Shown: piece after piece, positions 36,001 through 44,000 of the stretch | Layout of the letters: each line of letters begins with the position of its first letter | Position numbering within the stretch: the first letter of the stretch is position 1 | Source: Planctomycetota bacterium | GTDB taxonomy: Bacteria > Planctomycetota > UBA1135 > GCA-002686595 | DNA: 64,000 nt | Assembly (NCBI GenBank): GCA_026692665.1 | Contig: JAPLOF010000015.1 | Coordinates: 124,001 to 188,000, forward strand | Reading direction: 5' to 3' | Program-made: the position numbers and the translations under genes | The notes under the pieces: model-generated | Seen by the model: only the letters and a program-made list of their open reading frames with translations | Database searches by the model: none | What the model was told of the DNA's origin: nothing

Positions 36001-37988
36001 ATGGGCGCGTAGCGGCGGTAGCCCCCCACGGCGACGTCGATGCTGGCGTCCGCGGCGATCAGGTCGAGGTCGAGCGCTTCGACGCCGTGGTAGGTCCCGT
36101 GGCGGCGGAAGTACGCCTCCAGGTCGAGGCGATAGACGAGAAGTCGCAGCGACTCGACGTTGCGCACCTGCGCGGTCACGTGCGGGCGGCTGGCCTTGCG
36201 CCATACGCCCTGGCTCGCGAGCGCGAGTTCGGGTCGCGTCATCTGCTGCAGGCGCTGCACGGCCTCGCCCGCGTGGCTGCCGAACGTGCACAGTCGGTAG
36301 GCCTCGACGGCACCCTCGACGTCGCCGAGGTGCTGCTCGAGCGTGGTCCCGACCCGGAAGAGGGACTGCGAGGCCGCGTTCGTCTGCGGGTAGCGCCGCG
36401 CGACACGGCGCCACTCCTCGACGGCTTCGCGCCAGAGCTCCTTCGCGCGCTTCTCCGCCTCGGGCGGCTTCGGATCGCCGCTCATCTCCGACAACACGCG
36501 GTCCGCCTCGCGGTGGAACGTGAAGCCCAGGGCGTAGGCCATGTCGGGCGCGCGCGCGTCGAGCGGATGCGATTGAAGGAACGCCGCGAACGCCGCGCGC
36601 GCCACTGCTGGCGTGCCCGTTTCGTTCAGGTGCCACGCACGCAGGTAGTCGACTTCGACGAGTTGCGTCTGGGCCCTCGACCAGTCGGAGCCGGACGGGA
36701 ACCGGGTCGTGTAGTCCGTGTAGACGGCCGTCGCCGCCTCGAAGCGCTGCTGCGCCAGCAACAGGTCGCCCTTCTGGAGGACGCACTGCATGCGCAGGCG
36801 CGTGTCGGCCTCGCGCTCGACCTCGTTGGTCGCGGTGTCGGGGGCGGCGAGGACTTCGTCCAACGCAGCGACCGCCTGCTCGGTGCGGCCGTGCTGCGCC
36901 TCGATCTCGGCGATCCTGCGCAGTGCGGGCAACGCGTCGCGGTGGCCGGGCGAGGCGCCGAGGAACCGGCGCAGCGCCGCGATCGCCAGCTGGGCTTCCC
37001 GGGAGTCCGTGACCTGGTACGTCTCGGCGATCGCACGGCGCGCATCTCCCGCGATCCGTGCGACACGCGCTCGCTCTCCGGCATCGAGCGCGCGATACGC
37101 GGCGGCGTAGGGTCCGCCCTCCGCGACCTGCACCGCCTCGGCGAGATCCTCGTACGCGCGGCGCGCCGGGACACGCTGCCCGAAGGACAGGAGCGCGCGT
37201 CCCTGGCGAAGGCGCACGTCGAGCACGTCCACGAGCGGAGCTGCCGCGAGCTCACGCGGCGCGGCATTGGGCCCCGACTCGCGCGCGGCGTCGTACAGAG
37301 CGAGGAAGCGCTCGCAGTCGGCGGCGCACTCCGACCAGGCGCTCTTGCGCTCCTTGCATAGCCCCATGCGCAGGAGAGCGCGCGCACGGTCCGACGCCGG
37401 CGCCGCGAGTTCGAGGACCGCGGCGTACAGCGGGTAGGCCGCGTCGTAGTCGATGCGCGGCGGTTCCGCGACTGTTGTCGTGGGCGGCGTCGAGAGCGCG
37501 TCGGCCAGGTCGAGGTAGACCTTCGCCAACTCGTGCTGACGGGTCTCGGAGCGCAGACGCAGCGCTTCGGCTTCCCAGATCGGTTCGGCCTCCGCATGGC
37601 GACCTTGCGCGCGCAGGATCTCGGCGCGGCGGAAGCGCGCCTTCGCCGCGAGTGCGCTCGACGCGAAGCGCTGCTCGAGGGCCGAGAAGGACTCGAGCGC
37701 CGGGGTCGCCTCGCCCTGGAGCTCGCAGGCGACGCCCGTCAGGTAGAGCCAGGTGTCCGCCTTGTCGGGTTCGGATGCGAGGCGCTCGTCCAGGAGTCTG
37801 CGCGCCACCGTCCAGTCACCGCGCACGAGCGCGGAACGAATCTCGCTCGAGCTCGTCTCCTGCGCTGAGGCGCCCTGCGGTCCAGCTGGCGAGGCAGCGG
37901 AGCAGGAAAGCAGCGCGAAGCACGCGAAAACCAGTTGGAGGAGCGAACGGTGGGAGGAGCGGGTTCGAGAGGCGGGAATTCGTCGCAT
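30006..37988 (-). CDS. Giant alpha-2-macroglobulin/TPR lipoprotein without thioester motif
   Basis: The 2660-residue product starts with a lipoprotein signal (FACFALLSC, lipid-modified Cys near residue 29). Residues about 40-590 are tetratricopeptide-like helical repeats. A macroglobulin section follows: NVESLRLLVYRLDLEAY near residue 610, YTDRPAYRPGQTVGW near 792 (MG2-type), an A2M domain around 1375 (MPGQSTRWRATARGVGPETLVGEA), and an alpha/alpha-toroid of about 1590-1830. The thioester CxEQ site reads GCPAPRT (Cys about 1595), so no thioester can form. A second TPR block (about 2080-2430) and a second macroglobulin-type section (NVARAELAVYPVDLMTLY, about 2450-2640) close the protein. Bacterial macroglobulins trap proteases at the cell envelope; this one would have to work without covalent capture. 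Confidence 0.9.
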   Translation of the reverse strand: MRRIPASRTRSSHRSLLQLVFACFALLSCSAASPAGPQGASAQETSSSEIRSALVRGDWTVARRLLDERLASEPDKADTWLYLTGVACELQGEATPALESFSALEQRFASSALAAKARFRRAEILRAQGRHAEAEPIWEAEALRLRSETRQHELAKVYLDLADALSTPPTTTVAEPPRIDYDAAYPLYAAVLELAAPASDRARALLRMGLCKERKSAWSECAADCERFLALYDAARESGPNAAPRELAAAPLVDVLDVRLRQGRALLSFGQRVPARRAYEDLAEAVQVAEGGPYAAAYRALDAGERARVARIAGDARRAIAETYQVTDSREAQLAIAALRRFLGASPGHRDALPALRRIAEIEAQHGRTEQAVAALDEVLAAPDTATNEVEREADTRLRMQCVLQKGDLLLAQQRFEAATAVYTDYTTRFPSGSDWSRAQTQLVEVDYLRAWHLNETGTPAVARAAFAAFLQSHPLDARAPDMAYALGFTFHREADRVLSEMSGDPKPPEAEKRAKELWREAVEEWRRVARRYPQTNAASQSLFRVGTTLEQHLGDVEGAVEAYRLCTFGSHAGEAVQRLQQMTRPELALASQGVWRKASRPHVTAQVRNVESLRLLVYRLDLEAYFRRHGTYHGVEALDLDLIAADASIDVAVGGYRRYAPIDVDLELPVDGPGTWVVAVTGGELRATTLVVASTLDVIVKSSPREVFVYAQDLARNEPAAKTRVLATVMTQTGPRTLELTTGADGVARQALERTDACSEVSVLALREGHVASVGLSHAGIQLGVPLAPKALVYTDRPAYRPGQTVGWRAILREVLDGREVFEPGASYRVEVVDPAGRAFQRAELSLSTFGTLSGEVRLDAAAASGGYRIVVRSPKGGVFQGGFQVQTYQLQKVDLEYTFARPVVQRGEKVEAEIRAAYYYGEPVADAALRVALPDGTQADLRTDARGVAQLAFDTRDMTREGTLRFTATLTEEGVTRTGTVQLALGEYTARLRAPRAVVLVGDTIDAELSTIDAEGSPIARTLKFTLVARRAGEDGRWTETEIERRDVATDAKTGKVRIAVRAARGGDLILRAEATDRFGNPVLAEAAVTASGEEDDVRLRLIAEDSEVEVGGKARVQVVNRSGAGLALLTLEAEGVLEHRLLRLEPGTSTVEVAIGSVAFPRAWVAIARMDGSRLHEHATPIDVVRRLTVTVEPLAEVIEPGSRARVRVTARDQLGNPVQAELSLAVVDEALFDLFRDTTPSLASVFDRAPRRELGVRTASSCTLSYQGSTVAIAQEILLAEREVAAQAAWNDKLPGLHADDFFTGAGDTVPPGAAAPSAGGGEEPKQEDAKSKDDVSEGRGFGQGLRKGRAGGPTAAKPGATEAPALPETETAYWSGTIVTAADGTATAEFDMPGQSTRWRATARGVGPETLVGEASATFRTRSELFLELRAPILLVEGDRPRFVARVHNQTGATGALELVLRVEAGERVVTLPVKVELGTSPVVEHVFEALEALPACGTLLLRLEAEGDVGGKSRALATEQRVPVRPWGLEGAAAASGRLVSDAVLELEIDPSRTWTSRTLEIELGSSLQRMLVGEALGSSFGIARSAGCPAPRTIADAAAELYGVIRVLELVTATGGSRDDAPRLAARAAIRIVELVASQREDGSWPWVRGENSPAHVETSCLALAALARAGTSGMQVPPQTLSSAAAYLNGAFQAAGQQDDELKAQILWALSVADKDTFDTLNRLHRTRGSLSPAALAYTALALVEVERAPMAADVAETLAARLSDGPGPKRAPLEGNRPWNQSRVDMTALAAYALGRALPSSPRLQGLVDALVADRPWYPARSRGFALAALAWHAKSTRPAEERSEVTLRVDAGPEQRIVLAPGEAGAVLSLPIADASPRKLRVEFKLSGGGRPHYTAVLRGFTTDTSAREAGGLSVREQRELAAPPVYRGREIAIGFGVTRNVKSWVNEVEHLPLGGVATCQVSFRAEPRERGDDRSYDHLVLEIPLPAGVRVLEDSLRGGFEGWRQEDGRLVVDLGAQTWDRTLEFRVLGTLPGRWRVPPAVLHSAHDASRWAVGEARDFEVLPRGATSSDTYRPTPDELYHLGRATYQAGERERARTLLDELFTGFGAQLEDQPLREAVEMLLYLALEKDDAPAVVRYFEILREKNPDLTIPFEQILRVGAAYRRLDEHERALLIFKATVEETFGKDLQVVGALDAAKDADLALRTFARILDEYPDFPGALEAQLALSDRLLALAPKAHEDASLRKAKRDRASLTAQGVGLLQRFLAMHPKDPLAPSAGLNLVSAYLDIEDYERTAALSRELAGVYSEPRFADAFLYSAAVAEWYRGQDARAEELLQRIAAATWKDPSGVEKPSVNRDLALYILAQIYHARREFGPAARTYERVESVFADARQSLLSLREKRIALPEITTTRPGEPVRVKISHKNVARAELAVYPVDLMTLYLREKTLANVAGIELSGISPTLTRTIELREADALRSAEEEIELALPKAGAYLVLVRGDEQHASGLVLVTDLDLQVQEDQATGQMRIQVLRLKPAGYVRGAEVRVVGSASQRIVSGKTDPRGLFVADGIAGTSTVIARLGEREYAFFRGQQVLAQVAGKRMQVQLEKLDQGAYFKNVLDLNSNAQQQRGEQLLEEIARDRAGVQVKRVK

Positions 37989-38250
37989 GGTCGTGCAGCG
38001 CGCGGGTCAGGACCTTCGGTGTAGTGCCGCGCGCAGCTCAGGCTACAGCAATGCTCCGGCAGGCCTGCGTAGCGACGCAGGGAGGTGAGAAGCGAGGCTC
38101 GCGCGGGACCAGACTCCCGGAACCCGCGGAGGGACCAGGCCCAAACGCCGCCGCCGGCGCAGTTGTTGGGGCTCAGTCGCCAGCGTGACTCGACGCGCGA
38201 GGGCGCCGGTCCTTCCCAGGACCGGAGCGCCTTGCTGCGCGCGCTGCCCT

Positions 38251-39474
38251 TCACCCCCCGGCGGTGCGCTTCACGTACTCACGCCAGGCGCTCTCCAGCG
38301 CCTTCTCGTCCAGGCCGAGCTTCTCGTAGAGCCGCGACGCGCCGGACTTCCCGATGTACGCGTCGCGCATGTACTCGCCGAACTGCGCGCGGTGCTTGCC
38401 TTCGTCGCCGAAGGCCAGGAAATGGACCAGGGTGTACGCCGCCGCGACGTACCGCTCGCTGCCGGGCCCACCGTCGTAGGCGCCGCGTCCCGAGCCCAGG
38501 ATGCGCTTGAGCGGCAGCGGATCCTTGTCCTCCGCGACGAGGCGGAACTGTCCGACCTCGGGAACCTTGAAATCGAACGTGGCGTGCCCCGGGTCGGGAC
38601 GGAATCCGAAGCCGAACGTCATCGCGATGCCGGAACGGACCCAGCCTTCGATGTCACCGGTCCGCTTGTCCAGCGTGCGGCGGAAGGCGTTGAAGATCAT
38701 CAGCTCGCAGAACTCGGACGCGATCGCCGTCCGATTCGGGTTCTCGGTCAGGTTGCAGTTGAGCGAGTTGGCCACGCGGTCGAACCACACGCTCATGCCG
38801 GGTACCGGCGGACTCGGGTAGTCCTTCGGGTCCGTGACGAAGTTCAGCTCGGGCGTTTCGTCGAACACGTACAGCGTCAGCGCCGTGCCGAACACGTCGT
38901 AGAAGGCCAGCCACGCGCGCTCGACGTCGATGGCCGCGTCCAGGAGCCGCGCCGGGTCGCCGTCCGATCGGACCAGGAAGTGCGCGGTGGGCAGTTCCAG
39001 GGCCGTCTTCCAATCGCTGACACGCTTGCGGAGTTCCTCGATCGAATAGAAGCGCCCGCGCACCTTCAGCTTCCAGACGTCGCGCTGCTTGACCCCGCCC
39101 AGCTTGGCCCAGGCCAACTCGTTCAGCGGCTCGAGGTTCAGGATGCGGATCCAGCCGCACTGCGCCTCGCCGGGCAGCCCGTTCGACTCGGCCCACTGCG
39201 CGAGCTCGGCTTGCGCGCGCGGGTTCCCGCGATCGGACTCGTCGTACTTGCGCAAGTACGTGCGCAGGCTGTTCTCGACGGACTCCACCGCAGCCACCTC
39301 GGAACGCCCGATCTCGGCGCTCTTGCCCTTCGCGCGGTAGACGATCCGAGTCGAGTCCTCGTAGAGCACGCGGCATTCGATCGTCTTGCCGCCCTGCAGT
39401 CGCAGCACGTCGGGCTCATCCCGTGAGCCGGCGGGGAACAGGGTCAGGGCGGAGATCAGCAGAGTGGACAGCAT
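38251..39474 (-). CDS. Secreted protein of unknown function, DUF1570/peptidase-MA-like
   Basis: The ATG at 39474 gives a short signal peptide (MLSTLLISALTLFPAGS); ATG at 39504 is possible. The N-terminal part has an SH3-like strand set (LRLQGGKTIECRVLYEDSTRIVYRAKGKSAEIGRSEV) common in planctomycete secreted proteins, then helices (QAELAQWAESNGL). The C-terminal half (about residues 180-405) recalls the DUF1570/peptidase-MA-like region: FLVRSDGDPARLLDAAIDVERAWLAFYDVFG, then TAIASEFCELMIFNAFRRT where a zinc HExxH would be expected. That motif is absent, so it is probably not an active protease. It lies upstream of the macroglobulin gene on the same strand, 262 bases away, and may share its transcript. 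Confidence 0.75.
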   Translation of the reverse strand: MLSTLLISALTLFPAGSRDEPDVLRLQGGKTIECRVLYEDSTRIVYRAKGKSAEIGRSEVAAVESVENSLRTYLRKYDESDRGNPRAQAELAQWAESNGLPGEAQCGWIRILNLEPLNELAWAKLGGVKQRDVWKLKVRGRFYSIEELRKRVSDWKTALELPTAHFLVRSDGDPARLLDAAIDVERAWLAFYDVFGTALTLYVFDETPELNFVTDPKDYPSPPVPGMSVWFDRVANSLNCNLTENPNRTAIASEFCELMIFNAFRRTLDKRTGDIEGWVRSGIAMTFGFGFRPDPGHATFDFKVPEVGQFRLVAEDKDPLPLKRILGSGRGAYDGGPGSERYVAAAYTLVHFLAFGDEGKHRAQFGEYMRDAYIGKSGASRLYEKLGLDEKALESAWREYVKRTAGG

Positions 39475-39765
39475 GCGAGGTCCTCGAAGGGGGTCGGAGA
39501 GCATACGGCGCGGCGGCAGGCCCCGTCACCGCACTGCTTCCAGCCTGGGATTCGCGCCGTTCCCCATGGGGACCCGGCGCACCGCGCGGCGCAGTTGCTC
39601 CGGAGCCGCACCCCCCCCGACCCGTGCACGCCGAGCCCGAAAGAGCCATCCAGGAGCGAACTCCAGGGTCGCGATCGACTCGACAGGTGCGCGAGTTCCG
39701 TCGCGGCGGCTAGTCTGCGGCGGACGTCCATCGACGCCCTCCGCCCTGAATCCTTGGTCCCGCTC

Positions 39766-40503
39766 ATGCACACCCTGGTCCTCCTCGCACTTGCGCTGCT
39801 CTCCCCGAGCGCGGTCCATCCGCTCGCTCAGGCGGCAGCTCCCACTCAGCAGCCGTCCTCGGTCGTGCCGGTCCCGCGCACCGACGAAGGGATCCTGCCG
39901 CGTCAGGAGGAGTGCCTGAAGCGAGCCCGCGAGACGGCGAGCGCCAAGGTCGTCTTCGTCGGCGACTCGATCACGCAGGGCTGGGAGGGCGCCGGCGCGC
40001 GCGTGTGGAAGGAAGCGCTGGAGCCGCTCGGCGCGCTCGACCTGGGTGTCAGCGGCGACCGCACCGAGCACGTTCTCTGGCGGCTCGGCCAGGCGCCGCT
40101 CACGCGACTCCAGCCGAAGGCGATCGTGCTCCTGATCGGCACGAACAACCTGGGCCACGGCTCGAGCGACGCCGCGCAGACCCTGCTCGGCATCCAACGC
40201 GTCGTGGCCGTGCTGCGCGAGCAGTGCCCGGCTGCGCGCCTCCTCGTGCTCGACGTGTTCCCCCGCGGCGAACGCTTCAACGCCATGCGCGGTGATATCG
40301 CGCAGATCAACCAGGTCTTGGCGGGCATGGACGACGGCAAGCTGGTGCGCTGCCTGCGGGTGGGCGACCGCTTCGTGGAGGAGGACGGCTCGATCCGGAA
40401 GGAGATCATGCCGGACTTCCTGCACTTGTCCGAGACCGGCTATCGCATGTGGGCGGATGCGCTGGTCCCCCATCTGCGCGAAGCACTCGCGGAGAAGCAC
40501 TGA
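39766..40503 (+). CDS. SGNH/GDSL hydrolase, secreted
   Basis: The 245-residue protein has a Sec signal peptide (MHTLVLLALALLSPSAVHPLAQA). The SGNH blocks are clear: block I VVFVGDSITQGWEG with the nucleophile Ser near residue 68, block II glycine in LDLGVSGDRTEHVLWRL, block III IVLLIGTNNLGHGSS with the oxyanion asparagine, and block V DFLHLSETGYRMW with the catalytic Asp and His. This layout is closest to the platelet-activating-factor acetylhydrolase subunit/lysophospholipase L1-like branch. It should remove acyl or acetyl groups from an extracellular substrate such as a polysaccharide or lipid. It stands alone on the plus strand. Confidence 0.92.
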   Translation: MHTLVLLALALLSPSAVHPLAQAAAPTQQPSSVVPVPRTDEGILPRQEECLKRARETASAKVVFVGDSITQGWEGAGARVWKEALEPLGALDLGVSGDRTEHVLWRLGQAPLTRLQPKAIVLLIGTNNLGHGSSDAAQTLLGIQRVVAVLREQCPAARLLVLDVFPRGERFNAMRGDIAQINQVLAGMDDGKLVRCLRVGDRFVEEDGSIRKEIMPDFLHLSETGYRMWADALVPHLREALAEKH

Positions 40504-41051
40504 GGGTCTGCGCGTCCCGCTCCGTCCGGGGCAGCCCGAGCACGGGATCCCAGGGCAGGCTCGGTGCGGATGAGGACGAGCTCGAAGCGACCGCCTGCCG
40601 AGCGTCATTCCCAGACCCTGTGAGTTCGGTCGGGCCCTCGAGCGCGGAAGGACGCGCGTGAACTCCGAACAGCCGCCCCCCCAAAGGCAAGCTGTTTCCC
40701 TCGTCATCGACCTGACTGCTCGGACTGGCTCACCACCGAGCAGAACCGCGTCGATGACCCGGGCCTGGCGCGCGACCGCTCGTGGCGCCGACCTTGTCGA
40801 CTCGCGCGACGTGGGCACGGAGGGCCTGCCCCCCATCGTGAACGACGGCGGCGACCGGATCGCGCAGCGCCTGCCGACACGTCGCCAGATCCGCGACGAT
40901 CGCGTCGTCGCGCACGTGGACCGACACCGCCCGCGGGGCCTCGCTACAGCCAGCGGCATCCGAGGCCGATCCAGAGGACATGCCGACGCCGTCGAACCCG
41001 CGAGCTCGCCGTCGCGAGGGCCTGGGGGCCTTCCGTATCCTCGCTCGGATC
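40504..41051 (+). other. Intergenic region without a recognisable gene
   Basis: This 548-base stretch lies between two plus-strand genes. Open frames are present in several phases but lack domain features, and no terminator hairpin or promoter could be supported. Confidence 0.35.
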
Positions 41052-44000
41052 ATGCGCTGGCGCGTCCACCTGCTCGTCCTCCCCTGGGTCTCGGCACTCT
41101 CCGTCTCCGCGACCGCGCAGACCTACTACCGCTCGAGCCCCGGTGCGAGCGACGCGGAGCGCATCGCCACCGACATGCTGAACGACGCGGCGTCCGGCCG
41201 ATTCCGCCAGCAGTCCTTCGGCCTCCCGGAGAACCCGTTCGCGCGGATGAAGGAGGAGTACGAGGCCGAGCGTCGCGCGCAGTGGGAGGAGTTGGAACAG
41301 GCCGCGGAGGACCGACGATACCGCGAGCAGGCCCAGGCCGAGTACGAAGCGGCGTACGCGGCCGAGCTGGCGCGCGAGGAGGCCGCGTACGCCGCGACGA
41401 CGGCCTTCGTCGAACGGATGAACGCCTTCGAGGCCGACGCGGCCGCCGGCAACCCGCGCGCGTATCTGCAGATGGCCTCGACGGTGCAGCGTGGGGAGCA
41501 CAAGGGCTACGACGTCCAATTCGGCGATAGGTCGGAAGAGGACTATGTCCGGACCGCCTACGTCAACGCCGCGCACTACGGCTCCGATCTCGGGTTCGTG
41601 GGCGCCGTGTCCCTGGGCTCCGGCGACGAGCCGAACTTCGCCTGGCTGCGCGACGAGGTACGCCGTGCCGGCTCGGCCGACCAGAGGCTGGAGATCCTGT
41701 GGGGCCGTGCCCAGCGTGGGCACCTGGGAGCGATGCTCCTGCTCGGGGCGTGGTACGCGGGGCGCGACGTGGATCTCGGCTCGAGGCCCGCGCCCTTGCC
41801 CGGTTGCGCGGACGCGCACGCCTCCGCGCTGCGCGCGCTGAGGATGGCGATGGAGAAGGACTTCGGCCGCGGCGCGAGCTGGTGCGCGCGCGAGCTCCTC
41901 GTCGGCGCGACGCCCGACGAGCGCGCGGAGGCCCTCGGGATCCTGCGCCGCGCGTCGGACTCGTCCACGGACTACGAGTGCCGCAAGGATGCCCTGACGG
42001 TCCTGGGCACGGAGAGCCTCGGCATCCCGCGCTGCGCCGACGAGTCGAACGAGGGCATCGCGCTCTTGTCCCAGGCCGCCGACCTGACCTGGGCGCCGGC
42101 CGGGCTGATCCTCGGCGACGCGTTCCTCGCCGGCCGCGATGGGCGCTACCTTCCGGCATCCGCGGCAGGAGTATACGAGCGGCTGCCGCAGTCGGATCTG
42201 TGGTGGGAAGCGCAGGGGCGGGTGCGACTTCACACCGCGATCGGCGCGGAGTTCCGCGCCGAGAACCTGCGCCCCACCAAGACCCCGTGGGTCGCCTACG
42301 GAGAGGCTTGGAGCGTGTACCAGCGCGCCGCGGAACGCGGCCTTCCGGAGACGGCCGACGCGCGCGAGTGCAAGACCTGGCTGCTCTCGAGTTACGTGCG
42401 ACATCGGCGCAAGTCGGAGCGGTTCCCCGACCCGATCGCGGCGCTGCGCGAGATGGCTGCCGGCGGCGAGCTGCTCCCGCGACTCCTCCTGTGCTTCGCG
42501 ACGCTCGACGACAAGGAGACCTCCCGCGGCGACGCGGAGAGCGCCTGGGCCGCCCTCGCCGACCTCGACCTCTTCGTGCGCCCGCTCGAGCCGACACAGG
42601 TACTGCTCGTGCTCGGTTGCGTCGAACGCGTGCTCGAGCGGGGCGCGTTCCCCGAGCTCGAGCGCGAGCTGCGCGGCGTCGCCAAGCTGCCGGCGCAGAA
42701 GGCGCCCGTCGCAGGCAGCGCGCAGATCGCGCGGCTCTACTTCACGCCACTGCAGCCGCACGACACGTCGGACCGCGCCGGCCTGCCGCGCATCTACTCG
42801 CGCCTGATCGCCGGCGCGTGGCAGCACGACCCGAGCCTCTGGTGGCACGCGGCCGCGCTGGCAGAGGTGCTGCAGATCGACCCGCTCACTCCCGAGCAGT
42901 GGAAGGATTCGTGGCTGCTCCAGTTCCGGGAGAGCCGGCCGTGCAGCAGCAAGGAGCAGTACGTGCTCGCGGACATGCTCGCGCAGCCCACGGAGGACTC
43001 GATTGCATCGGCCGAGGAGCTCCTATCCAAGTCGACGGGACTCGCCGAGCAGCCCGCCGTGCTGGCGCTCTTCGCGAGCCTGCGGCTGCGCAGCGACTCG
43101 AGCGATGAAGTGCGACGCAGCGCGTACGAACAGCTGATCGCCCTGGCGGAGAGGGGCTCGTGGCACGCACAGGCGCTGCTCGAGGACTACGAGCCCCGCT
43201 ACCGGGCGGCGTACCTGGAGCGCCTGGACGCCGCCGGATTCGAGGCCGATTGCGCGCGCGCGGCCGAGCTCGTGGCGAGCTCGCGCGAGTCCGGACGCGG
43301 GTTCGCGCGGCCCGATCCCGCGCTGCGCGCCCGCGCGATCGGGACGGCGCTCGTCCACGGCAGCACGCGCTACGCGCGCACCGACCTCGACGCGCTCGCA
43401 CCCGCTGCGCCGGCTGAGGTCGCGCGCCAGATCGCGCTGCTCGACGCCCTGGCTGCTCAGGACGAGCCGCTCGTGCGACGCATCGATCGCGAGGTCACGG
43501 CCTACTACCTGCGGCGCCACTTCGAGTTCTCGGGGATTCCCACCGAGTGCGACACGCGTACCGAGCAGATGTTCGCCGTCGGCGAAGAGCTGTCGGAGAA
43601 GTTCGGGCCGGCGCGCGCCGTCGACTTCCTCGAGCGCCAGATCCCGGAGGTTCCCGAGATCGGCTGGGAGCTCGGCACGTGGTTGCTCGGCAGCCACAGG
43701 TGGATTCCCGCGGATCCGCAGCGCGGGCTGGAGATGGTGCGCACGACCGCGCGCACCGGCCGCGCCCTGCCCGGACCGATCGAGCTCGTCTTCTACATGG
43801 AAGGTCTGGGCGAGCTCGGAACGCGCGCCGACTGCGACATCATCGATGGGCTCCTCGCGAGACCCGAGTACTCGGTGGACGCCCTGCGGCTCGCGTGGTC
43901 CACGCCCGGGGGCGGATTCGCGACGTACGCGGCCACTTGCGACCGGCTCGCGCTCGAGGCGGAGGGGGCGGACCGCGACCGGCTCGCGGACGACGCCGTG

